Source: Mariniflexile litorale
Lineage (GTDB): Bacteria > Bacteroidota > Bacteroidia > Flavobacteriales > Flavobacteriaceae
Assembly: GCF_031128465.2 (NCBI RefSeq)
Contig: NZ_CP155618.1
Coordinates: 1,683,501 to 1,747,500, forward strand
DNA length: 64,000 bases
Direction of reading: 5' to 3'
The position numbers and the translations under genes were made by a program. How positions within the stretch are numbered: the first letter of the stretch is position 1; each line of letters begins with the position of its first letter. A model generated the notes under the pieces. The model saw only the letters and a list, made by a program, of their open reading frames with translations. It searched no databases and was not told the origin of the DNA. Shown piece by piece: positions 10,085-19,504 of this stretch.

Positions 10085-12487
10085 TTATGCTATAACATGA
10101 AGTTCTGTAAATTCTTTACTAACTACAATAGTATTGTCGCCATTAAGTTTTACATCTTCAAATAAAACCTCTTCATTATCAATTTGAATTTTAGAGATAT
10201 TAAATGGTAACCCGTGGAATTTAATTTTTAGTGTATCGTAAGGAGTTATATATTTACCAGATTTAAACTGTTGAATAATTACGGTATTCTTTTTACCAAC
10301 TAGTTTTAAGTCTCTTAAACTGTATCTGCCTTTGATGTAATCATAACCATCTTGGGCGTCTTCAAAAACTTGTGATGTTTCTTCTCCTGTTTTATAATAA
10401 ACATCTAATATAAGTTCTTCAAGTGGTTTTTCACCAACATATTGTTGAATGGGGTATTTTGGTATAATGGCACCTTCTTTAACAAATATGGGCATACTAT
10501 CTAAATCGGCATCTACCCAAAGTTCTTGACCACCTTCAAAAACTTCATCGTTCCAAAAACTATACCAATTACCAACAGGGAAATACATGCGCCTTCCTTT
10601 CGCATTTGGTTCAGTAACAGGACAAGCTAATATTTTTTCACCAAAAATAAACTCATCGTTTCTATAATGGGTATGTGTATCCGTTTGGTCGAATAAAACA
10701 AGTGATTTTAAAATGGGAACTCCTTCATTAGCATATCTCCAAAAAGCAGTATATAAATAAGGTAATAGTTGATATCTAATCTCTATAAATTTTCTAACAA
10801 TGTTAGTTATATTCGATCCAAAAGCCCAAGGTTCTTGATCGCCATGGTCGCCAGAAGAGTGTGTTCTACAAAACGGATGGAATATACCTAATTGAATCCA
10901 ACGGGCGTATAATTCGCCATTAGGTTGTTCGGCAAATCCGCCAATATCAGAACCTATAAAGGAAAACCCAGACATACACATACGTTGTGCTTGAATGTTT
11001 GCTATAGTTAAGTGTTCCCAACTAGCAACATTATCTCCTGTCCAGCTAGAGGTATAGCGTTGTGTGCCAGAGTACGCTGCTCTTGTAATAACGAAAGGTC
11101 TTTTTGGATATGCAAATTTTTTAAGACCTTGATAGGTGGCTCTGGCCATTTGCATTCCATAAACGTTATGTGCTTTTCTATGACTGCATTGGTTTCCATC
11201 ATAATCGTGTCTTACATCGTTAGGGAAAGTTTTTCCAGGTACATCCATAACGGCTGGTTCATTCATATCATTCCATACGCCTTTAACACCTATATCTTCC
11301 ACAAGTTCTTTGAATAAATTAGACCACCATTCACGCACTTCGGGGTTGGTAAAGTCTGGAAAATAACACTCTCCAGGCCATACTTTGCCTTTCATGTAGG
11401 GACCATCGGCACGTTTACAGAAATAATCTTTTTCCATACCTTCTTGGTACACCGAATAGTCTTTATCGATTTTAATTCCTGGATCGATAATTACAATGGT
11501 TTTAAAACCATCATCCGCCAATTCCTTTACCATTCTTTTTGGATCTGGGAAGTATTCTTTATTCCAAGTGAAGCATCTAAAGCCTTCCATATAGTCAATA
11601 TCCAAATAAATAGCATCACATGGTATTTGTAGTTCTCTAAATTTGCTTGTTACTTCTTTTACTTTAGATTCTGGGTAATAACTCCATTTGCATTGATGGT
11701 ATCCTAAAGTCCACAAAGCAGGTAATTCATGAGGTTTTCCTGTTAAATCGGTGTAAATAGAAACAACGTCTGCCATTTGAGGACCATAAATGAAGTAATA
11801 GTTCATTTCGCCACCTTGTGCCCAGAAACTAGTGATATTTCTTCGTTCATTACAAAAGTCAAAAAAGGTTCGGAAAGTGTTGTCAAAAAAGATTCCGTAG
11901 GATTTTTTGTGATGTAAGCCTGTATAAAATGGAATCGCTTTATATATGGGATCTGTATTTTTTCCGTATGCGTAAGAATCTGTTACCCAGTTTTCGAAAC
12001 GTTTGCCTTTAAGATTGTTGTCAACGGGTTTATCACCTAAACCAAAATAACTTTCGCTTTCTTGTGCTGTTTTAGACATTTTAACAATATCGCCACCAAA
12101 CTCATAGCTTTCTTCCCAGTGAAAACCTAATTCGTCTTCACAAATTAGCGTTTTATCTTTGGCATCGTAAAGCGCAACTCGCATATCAATTTTAGCAACC
12201 TGGCAAATGAGTTTTGATGTGGTAATAATATATTTATCGGGGTCTTCCGTTATTTCCAGAAAATTGTATCCTCTACTAGCATATTTAGTAATAGCATATG
12301 AAAAATCTTTATCAAAAACGCCAGTTGTTGTATATCGAAATCTTAAAACGCTATCGCGTTGTACAGTTATTTGTAATACCACATTATTTGCCGAAGTAAA
12401 CGATAGGGTATCTAGATTTTTTTTGTAAGAAATTATATTTGATGGAAATAGGTTTCCCTTGTATTCTAATTCGGTATTTAATATCAT
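10085..12487 (-). CDS. Glycoside hydrolase family 31 (alpha-glucosidase-type)
   Basis: An 800-residue GH31 enzyme. The catalytic nucleophile region is GVWNDMNEPAV, with the first Asp at residue 407. The acid/base region is WTGDNVASW. An N-terminal beta-sandwich precedes the TIM barrel, as in alpha-glucosidases and alpha-xylosidases. No signal peptide is visible, so it should be cytoplasmic. It follows the glycogen operon on the same strand after a hairpin. This suggests it releases glucose from maltodextrins or glycogen fragments, but substrate specificity is inferred from context. Its 3' end lies 5 nt from the convergent antiporter gene. Confidence 0.92.
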   Translation of the reverse strand: MILNTELEYKGNLFPSNIISYKKNLDTLSFTSANNVVLQITVQRDSVLRFRYTTTGVFDKDFSYAITKYASRGYNFLEITEDPDKYIITTSKLICQVAKIDMRVALYDAKDKTLICEDELGFHWEESYEFGGDIVKMSKTAQESESYFGLGDKPVDNNLKGKRFENWVTDSYAYGKNTDPIYKAIPFYTGLHHKKSYGIFFDNTFRTFFDFCNERRNITSFWAQGGEMNYYFIYGPQMADVVSIYTDLTGKPHELPALWTLGYHQCKWSYYPESKVKEVTSKFRELQIPCDAIYLDIDYMEGFRCFTWNKEYFPDPKRMVKELADDGFKTIVIIDPGIKIDKDYSVYQEGMEKDYFCKRADGPYMKGKVWPGECYFPDFTNPEVREWWSNLFKELVEDIGVKGVWNDMNEPAVMDVPGKTFPNDVRHDYDGNQCSHRKAHNVYGMQMARATYQGLKKFAYPKRPFVITRAAYSGTQRYTSSWTGDNVASWEHLTIANIQAQRMCMSGFSFIGSDIGGFAEQPNGELYARWIQLGIFHPFCRTHSSGDHGDQEPWAFGSNITNIVRKFIEIRYQLLPYLYTAFWRYANEGVPILKSLVLFDQTDTHTHYRNDEFIFGEKILACPVTEPNAKGRRMYFPVGNWYSFWNDEVFEGGQELWVDADLDSMPIFVKEGAIIPKYPIQQYVGEKPLEELILDVYYKTGEETSQVFEDAQDGYDYIKGRYSLRDLKLVGKKNTVIIQQFKSGKYITPYDTLKIKFHGLPFNISKIQIDNEEVLFEDVKLNGDNTIVVSKEFTELHVIA

Positions 12488-12550
12488 ATATGAATGCTAA
12501 AATTAATTAAGCCAAAATACTAAATTCTAAGTATGTTAAGGGCTCGTTTT

Positions 12551-12602
12551 TACTAAAAAACAGCTTGAAATATTATATAAAATGCAATATTTCAAGCTGT
12601 TA
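12551..12602 (-). terminator. Hairpin after glgB
   Basis: A 14-15 bp inverted repeat (ACAGCTTGAAATATT pairing with AATATTTCAAGCTGT) with a central AT-rich loop lies between the glgB stop and the GH31 start. It is the likely end of the glgACB transcript. The arm sequence CTTGAAATA recurs in the hairpin at 17344-17397 that precedes this operon. Confidence 0.65.
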
Positions 12603-12624
12603 ATTTAAGATACCTCATTTTTTG

Positions 12625-14532
12625 CTATTTAAATTTAAAAATAGTTACAGCCAAAGGGGGTAAGGTAATTTCTGCGGAATATTCTTTACCATTCCAAGCG
12701 TCTTTTATAATAGATATTTCTTTTTTGTTTGAAACATTACTGCCTCCAAACTCTTTAGCGTCGCTATTAAAAATTTCCATAAGTTTTCCTTTTGCAGGCA
12801 CACCAATTTTGTATTTCTCTCTTATTGTGGGTAACATGTTGCAAACGACTATAACATTATCTTTTTCGATTTTGCCTTTTCTTATGTATGAGATCACACA
12901 ATTTTCATGATCGTCGTAACTAATCCATTCAAAACCTTCACCCGAAAACCCTTTTTCAAATAGAGCAGGAGTTGATTTGTATAGCCCATTTAATGCTTTG
13001 TAATATTGCTGAAAGCTTTTGTGAGGTTCAAATTCTAATAGATTCCAATCTAAGCTTTCTTGAAAATTCCATTCGTTATACTGCCCAAATTCGCTACCCA
13101 TAAATACTAATTTGGTGCCCGGGTGTGTAAACATATATCCAAATAAAAGACGAAGATTTGCAAAACGTTGCCATTCATCACCAGGCATTCTGCCTAATAT
13201 GGAGTTTTTGCCGTACACCACTTCGTCATGCGAAAGCGGTAACATAAAATTCTCTGAAAACACATAGGCTAAACTAAAGGTAATATCATTTTGATGGTAT
13301 TTTCTATAAATAGGGTCCTTACTGAAGTATTCCAATGTATCGTGCATCCAACCCATCATCCACTTCATCCCAAAGCCTAAACCACCTAAAAACACAGGTT
13401 TTGAAACGCCTGGAAATGCGGTAGACTCTTCTGCAATAGTTTGTGTGTCTGGAAATGACGCATATATTTCTTGGTTTAATTCTTTAAGAAATTCTATGGC
13501 CGCCAAATTTTCTCTACCACCGTAAATGTTTGGTTCCCATTCGCCATCTTCTCTAGAATAGTCTAAAAATAACATAGAAGCAACAGCGTCAACACGTAAG
13601 GCATCGGCATGATACTGTTCCATCCAAAATGCGGCATTACTTATTAAAAAGGATTTTACTTCGTTTCTTTCGTAATTAAAAATCAAGCTTTTCCAATCTT
13701 GATGGTAGCCTTTTCGTTTATCAGGGTGTTCATATAAACAAGAACCATCAAAAAATCCTAAGCCATGAGCATCTTCTGGAAAGTGAGAGGGTACCCAATC
13801 TAGAATAATGCCTATGTCGTTTTGGTGTAATTTATCAACTAAATACTTAAATTCTTCAGGATAACCAAAACGCGATGTGGGTGCAAAATAACCAGTAAGT
13901 TGGTACCCCCAAGAAGGGTCGTATGGATATTCCATGATAGGCATAAGTTCTACATGAGTAAAATTCATGTCTTTCACATAGGTAACTAAATCGTCTGCCA
14001 ATTCATAATATGATAAAAAACGGTCTTCTTCTATATGACGTTTCCAAGATCCTAAATGCACTTCGTAAACCGAATAGGGTGCATCTAAAGCGTTGTTTTT
14101 TTTACGCTTTTTCATCCAATTGGCATCTTTCCATTTGTATGTATCGTCCCAAATAATGGAAGCGGTTTTTGGAGGATGTTCACAACGACGTGCGTAAGGA
14201 TCTGCTTTTTCAGTTTTTATACCGTTGTTGTTACTCTCAATTTTGTATTTGTATATATTACCTTTACCCACTAGCGGTATAAAGCCTTCCCAAATACCAC
14301 TGCTATCCCAACGAACATTTAATTGGTGTTCGCCTTCCGTCCAGTAATTAAAATCGCCAATAACAGAAACTTGTTTAGCACTTGGAGCCCAAACAGCAAA
14401 GTAAGTGCCTTCAATGCCATCAACAGTTGTAACATGGGATCCAAATTTTTGATAAAGCCTATAGTGTTTACCTGCTTTAAAAAGGTTAATATCGAAGTCT
14501 GTAAATAGACTATAAACTTTTACTTGTGCCAT
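12625..14532 (-). CDS. glgB: 1,4-alpha-glucan branching enzyme
   Basis: A 635-residue GH13 branching enzyme that transfers alpha-1,4 glucan segments to make alpha-1,6 branches in glycogen. A CBM48-like N-terminal domain (VWAPSAKQVSVIGDFNYW) precedes the barrel. The four GH13 regions are visible: DWVPSHF, ALRVDAVASML with the nucleophile Asp, IAEEST with the acid/base Glu, and LPLSHDEVVYGK. It starts one nucleotide after the glgC stop, so it is tightly coupled in the order glgA-glgC-glgB. Confidence 0.96.
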   Translation of the reverse strand: MAQVKVYSLFTDFDINLFKAGKHYRLYQKFGSHVTTVDGIEGTYFAVWAPSAKQVSVIGDFNYWTEGEHQLNVRWDSSGIWEGFIPLVGKGNIYKYKIESNNNGIKTEKADPYARRCEHPPKTASIIWDDTYKWKDANWMKKRKKNNALDAPYSVYEVHLGSWKRHIEEDRFLSYYELADDLVTYVKDMNFTHVELMPIMEYPYDPSWGYQLTGYFAPTSRFGYPEEFKYLVDKLHQNDIGIILDWVPSHFPEDAHGLGFFDGSCLYEHPDKRKGYHQDWKSLIFNYERNEVKSFLISNAAFWMEQYHADALRVDAVASMLFLDYSREDGEWEPNIYGGRENLAAIEFLKELNQEIYASFPDTQTIAEESTAFPGVSKPVFLGGLGFGMKWMMGWMHDTLEYFSKDPIYRKYHQNDITFSLAYVFSENFMLPLSHDEVVYGKNSILGRMPGDEWQRFANLRLLFGYMFTHPGTKLVFMGSEFGQYNEWNFQESLDWNLLEFEPHKSFQQYYKALNGLYKSTPALFEKGFSGEGFEWISYDDHENCVISYIRKGKIEKDNVIVVCNMLPTIREKYKIGVPAKGKLMEIFNSDAKEFGGSNVSNKKEISIIKDAWNGKEYSAEITLPPLAVTIFKFK

Positions 14533-14533
14533 A

Positions 14534-15799
14534 TTATATTACGAATCCATTAGGAATAGTTGCGCCATTTTTAATTACCACAATGCCATCTCTAATAACA
14601 TAGGTTTCTGTTTCGGTATTTTCTAAGTGTGCCCCGCCATTTATTCTAACATCATCTCCAATGCGACAGTTTTTATCGAGAATGGCATTTTTAATAAAGC
14701 ATCTTTCTCCAATTCCCATTAATATTTTTATTTTCTTTTCTTGTATTTCAAGTAATGTTTCATAATAATCGCTGCCCATCATATAGGTTTTTATTACTGT
14801 AGATTCTTTACCAATTCGAGACCGAATGCCAATGACTGATTTCTCAATTTTAGCAGCACTTATAATACAGCCTTCGGCAATAACTGTTTTTTCTAATGTG
14901 GTGCCTGCTAGTTTTGTTGTAGGCAACATACGTGCGTGTGTATAAATACGTTTTGTATTATTGTACAAATCAAACTGAGGAATATCATCTGTTAAGCCAA
15001 TGTTAGCCTCAAAAAAGGAATCTATATTACCAATGTCGGTCCAATAGCCCTCGTATTGGTAACTAAGTGTTTTATGTTTTTCAATAGATTGTGGAATAAT
15101 TTCTTTACCAAAATCAATAGTAGATTGGTCGTTCATTAACTCTATTAAAAGATTTCTATTAAATATGTATATACCCATGGAAGCTAAATAATTCCGTCCT
15201 TCGTGTTTCATCTCGTCACTAACCTCAGAAGTCCAGTCGGGTAATAAACTAGCATCAGGTTTCTCTATAAAAGATGTTACAATACTTTCATTATTAGATT
15301 TTAATATACCAAAAGAGGTGGCATCTTTTGCATTTACTGGAATGGTGGCAATTGAAATTTCAGCATTACTTTCCTCATGAGCAGCTATCATTTTATCGTA
15401 ATCCATTTGATATAATTGGTCGCCTGAAAGTATTAAGGCATAATCAAATTCATGCCTTAAAAAATGATGCATACTTTGTCGAACAGCATCCGCAGTTCCT
15501 TGAAACCAACCTTTATTCTCTGGTGTTTGTTCTGCCGCAAGTACATCAACAAATGCACTACTAAAAAAACTAAAATGATAAGTATCTTTAATATGACGAT
15601 TTAAGGATGCTGAATTAAATTGAGTTAATACAAACATGCGTTTAATATCAGCATTAATACAATTGGAAATTGGAATATCTACTAATCTATATTTTCCTGC
15701 TATAGGTACTGCTGGTTTAGATCTTTTTTCAGTTAGAGGGTGTAGTCTAGAGCCTTGACCGCCACCTAATATGATGGCTAGAACCTTGTTATTAATCAT
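14534..15799 (-). CDS. glgC: Glucose-1-phosphate adenylyltransferase
   Basis: A 421-residue ADP-glucose pyrophosphorylase, which makes ADP-glucose from glucose-1-phosphate and ATP, the committed step of glycogen synthesis. The N-terminal nucleotide-binding loop GGGQGSRLHPLTEKRSKPAV and the following KYRLVDIPISNC are diagnostic. The C-terminal third is a left-handed beta-helix with hexapeptide-like repeats (GCIISAAKIEKSVIGIRSRI). It lies between glgA (10 nt) and glgB (1 nt) in one operon. Allosteric control is expected from the family but not visible here. Confidence 0.96.
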   Translation of the reverse strand: MINNKVLAIILGGGQGSRLHPLTEKRSKPAVPIAGKYRLVDIPISNCINADIKRMFVLTQFNSASLNRHIKDTYHFSFFSSAFVDVLAAEQTPENKGWFQGTADAVRQSMHHFLRHEFDYALILSGDQLYQMDYDKMIAAHEESNAEISIATIPVNAKDATSFGILKSNNESIVTSFIEKPDASLLPDWTSEVSDEMKHEGRNYLASMGIYIFNRNLLIELMNDQSTIDFGKEIIPQSIEKHKTLSYQYEGYWTDIGNIDSFFEANIGLTDDIPQFDLYNNTKRIYTHARMLPTTKLAGTTLEKTVIAEGCIISAAKIEKSVIGIRSRIGKESTVIKTYMMGSDYYETLLEIQEKKIKILMGIGERCFIKNAILDKNCRIGDDVRINGGAHLENTETETYVIRDGIVVIKNGATIPNGFVI

Positions 15800-15809
15800 A
15801 ATTAATTAA

Positions 15810-17216
15810 TTAGTTTATGGAGTTATATAATTTTATGTATTCTTTTGCTGAAACATGCCACGAATGGTCTATTTCCATGATATTGTTTCGTATTCTTTTG
15901 TATTCTGTTTGATTCTTATAAAGCGTAATACCTCGGTTAATGGCATTAGTAATTTCTAAAACGGTTACATTTTCATGACAAATACCAAATCCGTTTTCTT
16001 TAGAAATATCAACAACCGTATCTTTTAAGCCCCCAATGCTTCTTACAATAGGAATAGTACCATATCTTAGAGCGTACATTTGATTTAAACCACAAGGTTC
16101 TACCCGAGAAGGCATGAGTAAAAAATCGGCGCCAGCATACATAATATGCGATAGTTTTTCGTCGTAGCCTATAAAAGCGTTGTATGTACCAATATAGTCA
16201 TTTTTTAGGTTTTTTAACGCTTCTTCTACGAACGAATTTCCTGAACCTAGTAATAATATGTTTAAATTATTTTTTTCGAGAGCAATTTGAAATACATCGG
16301 GAAATAAATCGGATCCTTTTTCATCAACCAATCTGCCTATAAAAGCAAAAAGAGGTTTTTCAGCATCTAGATTAAAAGTATCGCACAGGTATTTTTTATT
16401 GGCTTCTGCACCCGCATTAACTGTTTTGATATTGTAATTTTCTATAATATAATGGTCTGTTTCTGGGTTCCAAACATCTGTATCTATACCGTTTAATATG
16501 CCCGAACATTTGGCGCTTTCAGCACTTAATAAGCTTTCCAAACCATTAGCAGCTAATTTTAATTCTTCCATATAACTAGGAGACACTGTAGTAATATGCC
16601 ATGCACATTTTATGGCAGCGGCTAATGGATTTATGCTTCCTCCCCAATCTAACAAACCCACATGATTAAAATCAAAAGGAGGAATTAAACCTACTTTTAA
16701 ATGGGGAAACCAGCCTTGATATTGCGCATTATGAATGGTTAATATGTTAGGTATTTTTCTAAACGCTTCATATTTATAACTTTCTTGAAGCATAAAAGGA
16801 ATTAACCCCGTATGGTGGTCGTGGCAGTGTATGATGTCTGGATGTTTTCCCCAGGTTAGCATCCAATCGAGAATTGCAATTTGAAAGGCTAAAAAACGTT
16901 CGGTATCATCTGATGAATAGACATAGTTTTTAAACAATAAATCGGGGACGTCAATAAAAAAAACATCAAAGTCTAATGGGTTTTCTTTTAATGTTAAAAC
17001 GTTAAAATCCACAAGGGTATTTCCTAAAGAAATTTGGTTACTGTAAATAGTTGTAAATACATGTTCTTGAGTAAACGTATTGTTATAAAAAGGCATGATA
17101 ACTTGCGAAGATACATTAGAGTTGTTTAGATACTTTGGTAAAGCTCCTACAACATCGGCAAGTCCTCCTACTTTCGCAACCGGGTAGCATTCTGCACTTA
17201 TGTGAATAATTGTCAT
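15810..17216 (-). CDS. glgA: Glycogen synthase (ADP-glucose type)
   Basis: A 468-residue GT5 glycosyltransferase that elongates alpha-1,4 glucan from ADP-glucose. The N-terminal KVGGLADVVGALPK holds the ADP-glucose-binding KxGGL motif. The C-terminal PSRVEPCGLNQMYALRYGTI and GGLKDTVVD match the GT-B donor site. It is the first gene of the glgACB operon. Its product works with the next two genes to build branched glycogen, which the GH31 enzyme downstream may help to degrade. Confidence 0.96.
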   Translation of the reverse strand: MTIIHISAECYPVAKVGGLADVVGALPKYLNNSNVSSQVIMPFYNNTFTQEHVFTTIYSNQISLGNTLVDFNVLTLKENPLDFDVFFIDVPDLLFKNYVYSSDDTERFLAFQIAILDWMLTWGKHPDIIHCHDHHTGLIPFMLQESYKYEAFRKIPNILTIHNAQYQGWFPHLKVGLIPPFDFNHVGLLDWGGSINPLAAAIKCAWHITTVSPSYMEELKLAANGLESLLSAESAKCSGILNGIDTDVWNPETDHYIIENYNIKTVNAGAEANKKYLCDTFNLDAEKPLFAFIGRLVDEKGSDLFPDVFQIALEKNNLNILLLGSGNSFVEEALKNLKNDYIGTYNAFIGYDEKLSHIMYAGADFLLMPSRVEPCGLNQMYALRYGTIPIVRSIGGLKDTVVDISKENGFGICHENVTVLEITNAINRGITLYKNQTEYKRIRNNIMEIDHSWHVSAKEYIKLYNSIN

Positions 17217-17343
17217 TAATATTTTGCTTTGTCTATAAACTTACAAAAATATTATGCAACATTTTTTGGGAAATTTATTTTTGTAGAAATTATTGAGTAT
17301 TGCATATTAATTACAACAATCCATAATAAATTTTAATTTAAAG

Positions 17344-17397
17344 CTTGAAATACTAGCAATCATGCAATTAAATTTTGCGATTTGTTAGTATTTCAAG
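17344..17397 (-). terminator. Long hairpin between lepA and glgA
   Basis: Positions 17344-17359 pair with 17382-17397 (16 bp, one G-T wobble) around a 22-nt loop. It lies between the lepA stop and the glgA start. Its arm CTTGAAATA is shared with the hairpin after glgB. It may terminate lepA read-through or form part of the glgA leader. The second role is speculative. Confidence 0.5.
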
Positions 17398-17410
17398 TTT
17401 AACAGGTTGA

Positions 17411-17428
17411 GGTTTTTATAAAAACCTT
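17411..17428 (-). terminator. Short AT-rich hairpin after lepA
   Basis: AGGTTTTT pairs with AAAAACCT around a 2-nt loop, about 20 nt past the lepA stop codon. It is a plausible intrinsic terminator for lepA, acting with or instead of the larger hairpin at 17344-17397. Confidence 0.5.
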
Positions 17429-17446
17429 GTAGAAACAAGTTGTTTT

Positions 17447-19243
17447 TTAATCGTTCAATTTTAAAACAGCCATAAATGCTTCTTGAGGAATTTCTACATT
17501 ACCAACTTGACGCATTCGTTTCTTTCCTTTTTTCTGTTTTTCCAAAAGTTTACGTTTACGAGAAATATCACCACCGTAACATTTGGCTGTCACATCTTTA
17601 CGAAGCGCTTTAATGGTTTCACGAGAAATGATTTTTGCTCCAATGGCAGCTTGAATTGGAATATCGAATTGTTGACGTGGAATTAACTCTCTTAATTTTT
17701 CGCACATTTTTTTACCTATATTTTGAGCATTATCAGCATGAATTAAAGCTGAAAGCGCATCAACAGGTTGTGCATTTAATAAAATATCTAAACGAACTAG
17801 CTTGGATGTTTTCATACCAATAGGATGATAATCAAACGATGCATAGCCTTTTGAAACAGTTTTTAAACGATCGTAAAAATCAAATACAATTTCGGCTAAG
17901 GGCATTTCAAATGTTAACTCAACGCGTTCTGTTGTTAAATAGGTTTGATTGGTTACAATACCTCTTTTTTCAATACATAAAGACATCACGTTACCAATAA
18001 AATCAGATTTAGTAATGATAGTCGCTTTTATATAAGGCTCTTCAACACGATTCACGGTTGAAGGGTCTGGTAAGTCTGATGGGTTATTTACAATAAATGC
18101 TTCGTTAGGGTTTTTGTTTGTAAATGCATGGTAAGAAACATTGGGCACCGTTGTAATTACGGTCATATCAAACTCACGTTCTAAACGTTCTTGGATAATT
18201 TCCATATGAAGCATGCCTAAGAAACCACAACGGAAACCAAAACCTAATGCAGCCGAACTTTCAGGAAGAAACACTAAAGATGCATCGTTTAATTGCAATT
18301 TTTCCATGGAACTACGGAGTTCTTCGTAATCTTCGGTATCAACAGGGTAAATACCTGCAAATACCATGGGTTTTACATCTTCAAAACCTTCAACAATATT
18401 GGTTGTAGGATTTGCAAAATCGGTAATGGTATCGCCTACTTTTACTTCTTTAGCCGTTTTTATTCCTGTAATTAAATAGCCAACATCACCTGTTTTAACA
18501 CTTTGTTTTGCAACTTGGGTTAATTTTAAGGTACCAACCTCATCGGCATAATATTCTTTTTCGGTTGCAACAAATTTTATTTTCTGACCTTTTTTTATTT
18601 CTCCGTTAAAAACTCTAAAATATGTTTCAATTCCTCTAAAGGTGTTGTAAACAGAATCAAAAATTAAAGCTTGTAATGGTGCATTTGGGTCTCCTTTTGG
18701 TGCTGGAACACGCTCTATAATAGCAGCTAAGATATTTTCGATTCCTAAGCCAGTTTTTCCGCTGGCGTGAATAACTTCCTCTGGTTTACAACCTAATAAA
18801 TCGACAATATCGTCGGTTACTTCTTCTGGGTTAGCACTTGGTAAATCGACTTTATTAAGAACTGGAATAATTTCTAAATCGTTTTCTAAAGCTAAATATA
18901 AATTAGAAATGGTTTGTGCTTGTATGCTTTGTGCTGCATCAACAATAAGTAATGCGCCTTCACATGCAGCAATAGACCGAGATACTTCATAAGAAAAATC
19001 GACGTGACCAGGAGTATCTATAAGATTTAAAACATATTTCTCGCCTTTGTAGGTATAATCCATTTGGATGGCGTGCGACTTGATGGTAATACCACGTTCG
19101 CGTTCCAAGTCCATACTATCAAGTAATTGGTTTTGTTTTTCACGTTCGGTTACTGTTCCAGTAAAATCCAACAAACGGTCTGCAAGTGTACTCTTACCGT
19201 GATCTATATGTGCAATTATGCAAAAGTTTCTAATATTCTTCAT
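17447..19243 (-). CDS. lepA: Elongation factor 4 (ribosomal back-translocase)
   Basis: A 598-residue translational GTPase. G1 [10 protein letters not shown]2/G3 RERGIT and [11 protein letters not shown], and G4 NKVDLP are all present near the N-terminus. The LepA-specific C-terminal domain ends in a basic stretch ([20 protein letters not shown]). It binds ribosomes in the cytoplasm and remodels stalled or mistranslocated complexes. The length matches the family. A minus-strand -7 box TATATTTG at 19279-19272 lies about 30 nt upstream of the start. Confidence 0.97.
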   Translation of the reverse strand: MKNIRNFCIIAHIDHGKSTLADRLLDFTGTVTEREKQNQLLDSMDLERERGITIKSHAIQMDYTYKGEKYVLNLIDTPGHVDFSYEVSRSIAACEGALLIVDAAQSIQAQTISNLYLALENDLEIIPVLNKVDLPSANPEEVTDDIVDLLGCKPEEVIHASGKTGLGIENILAAIIERVPAPKGDPNAPLQALIFDSVYNTFRGIETYFRVFNGEIKKGQKIKFVATEKEYYADEVGTLKLTQVAKQSVKTGDVGYLITGIKTAKEVKVGDTITDFANPTTNIVEGFEDVKPMVFAGIYPVDTEDYEELRSSMEKLQLNDASLVFLPESSAALGFGFRCGFLGMLHMEIIQERLEREFDMTVITTVPNVSYHAFTNKNPNEAFIVNNPSDLPDPSTVNRVEEPYIKATIITKSDFIGNVMSLCIEKRGIVTNQTYLTTERVELTFEMPLAEIVFDFYDRLKTVSKGYASFDYHPIGMKTSKLVRLDILLNAQPVDALSALIHADNAQNIGKKMCEKLRELIPRQQFDIPIQAAIGAKIISRETIKALRKDVTAKCYGGDISRKRKLLEKQKKGKKRMRQVGNVEIPQEAFMAVLKLND

Positions 19244-19271
19244 AAAGGAATTTGTATCCTAATTTAATTTG

Positions 19272-19279
19272 CAAATATA
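19272..19279 (-). promoter_or_regulatory. Flavobacterial -7 box upstream of lepA
   Basis: The minus strand reads TATATTTG, an exact match to the Bacteroidota -7 consensus TAnnTTTG, about 30 nt before the lepA ATG. A well-spaced upstream TTG was not found. Confidence 0.4.
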
Positions 19280-19504
19280 GATGATTTTAAATGAGGCTGA
19301 AAGATTGCATACATGTAAATTATACGATATGATAGTAGTGAGGTTAATAAAAGTGTTTTTCAAATTTAATTTATCATCCTTGTGTGCTTTAATTGTAATA
19401 CTATTACAGTATTTTTTCTGTAATAAATTAAATTTTTACTTAGTTTTAGAGTCTATAAGTTTTGTTATTATAGCATACAATCAAATTAAAACCACCCATA
19501 TTAC

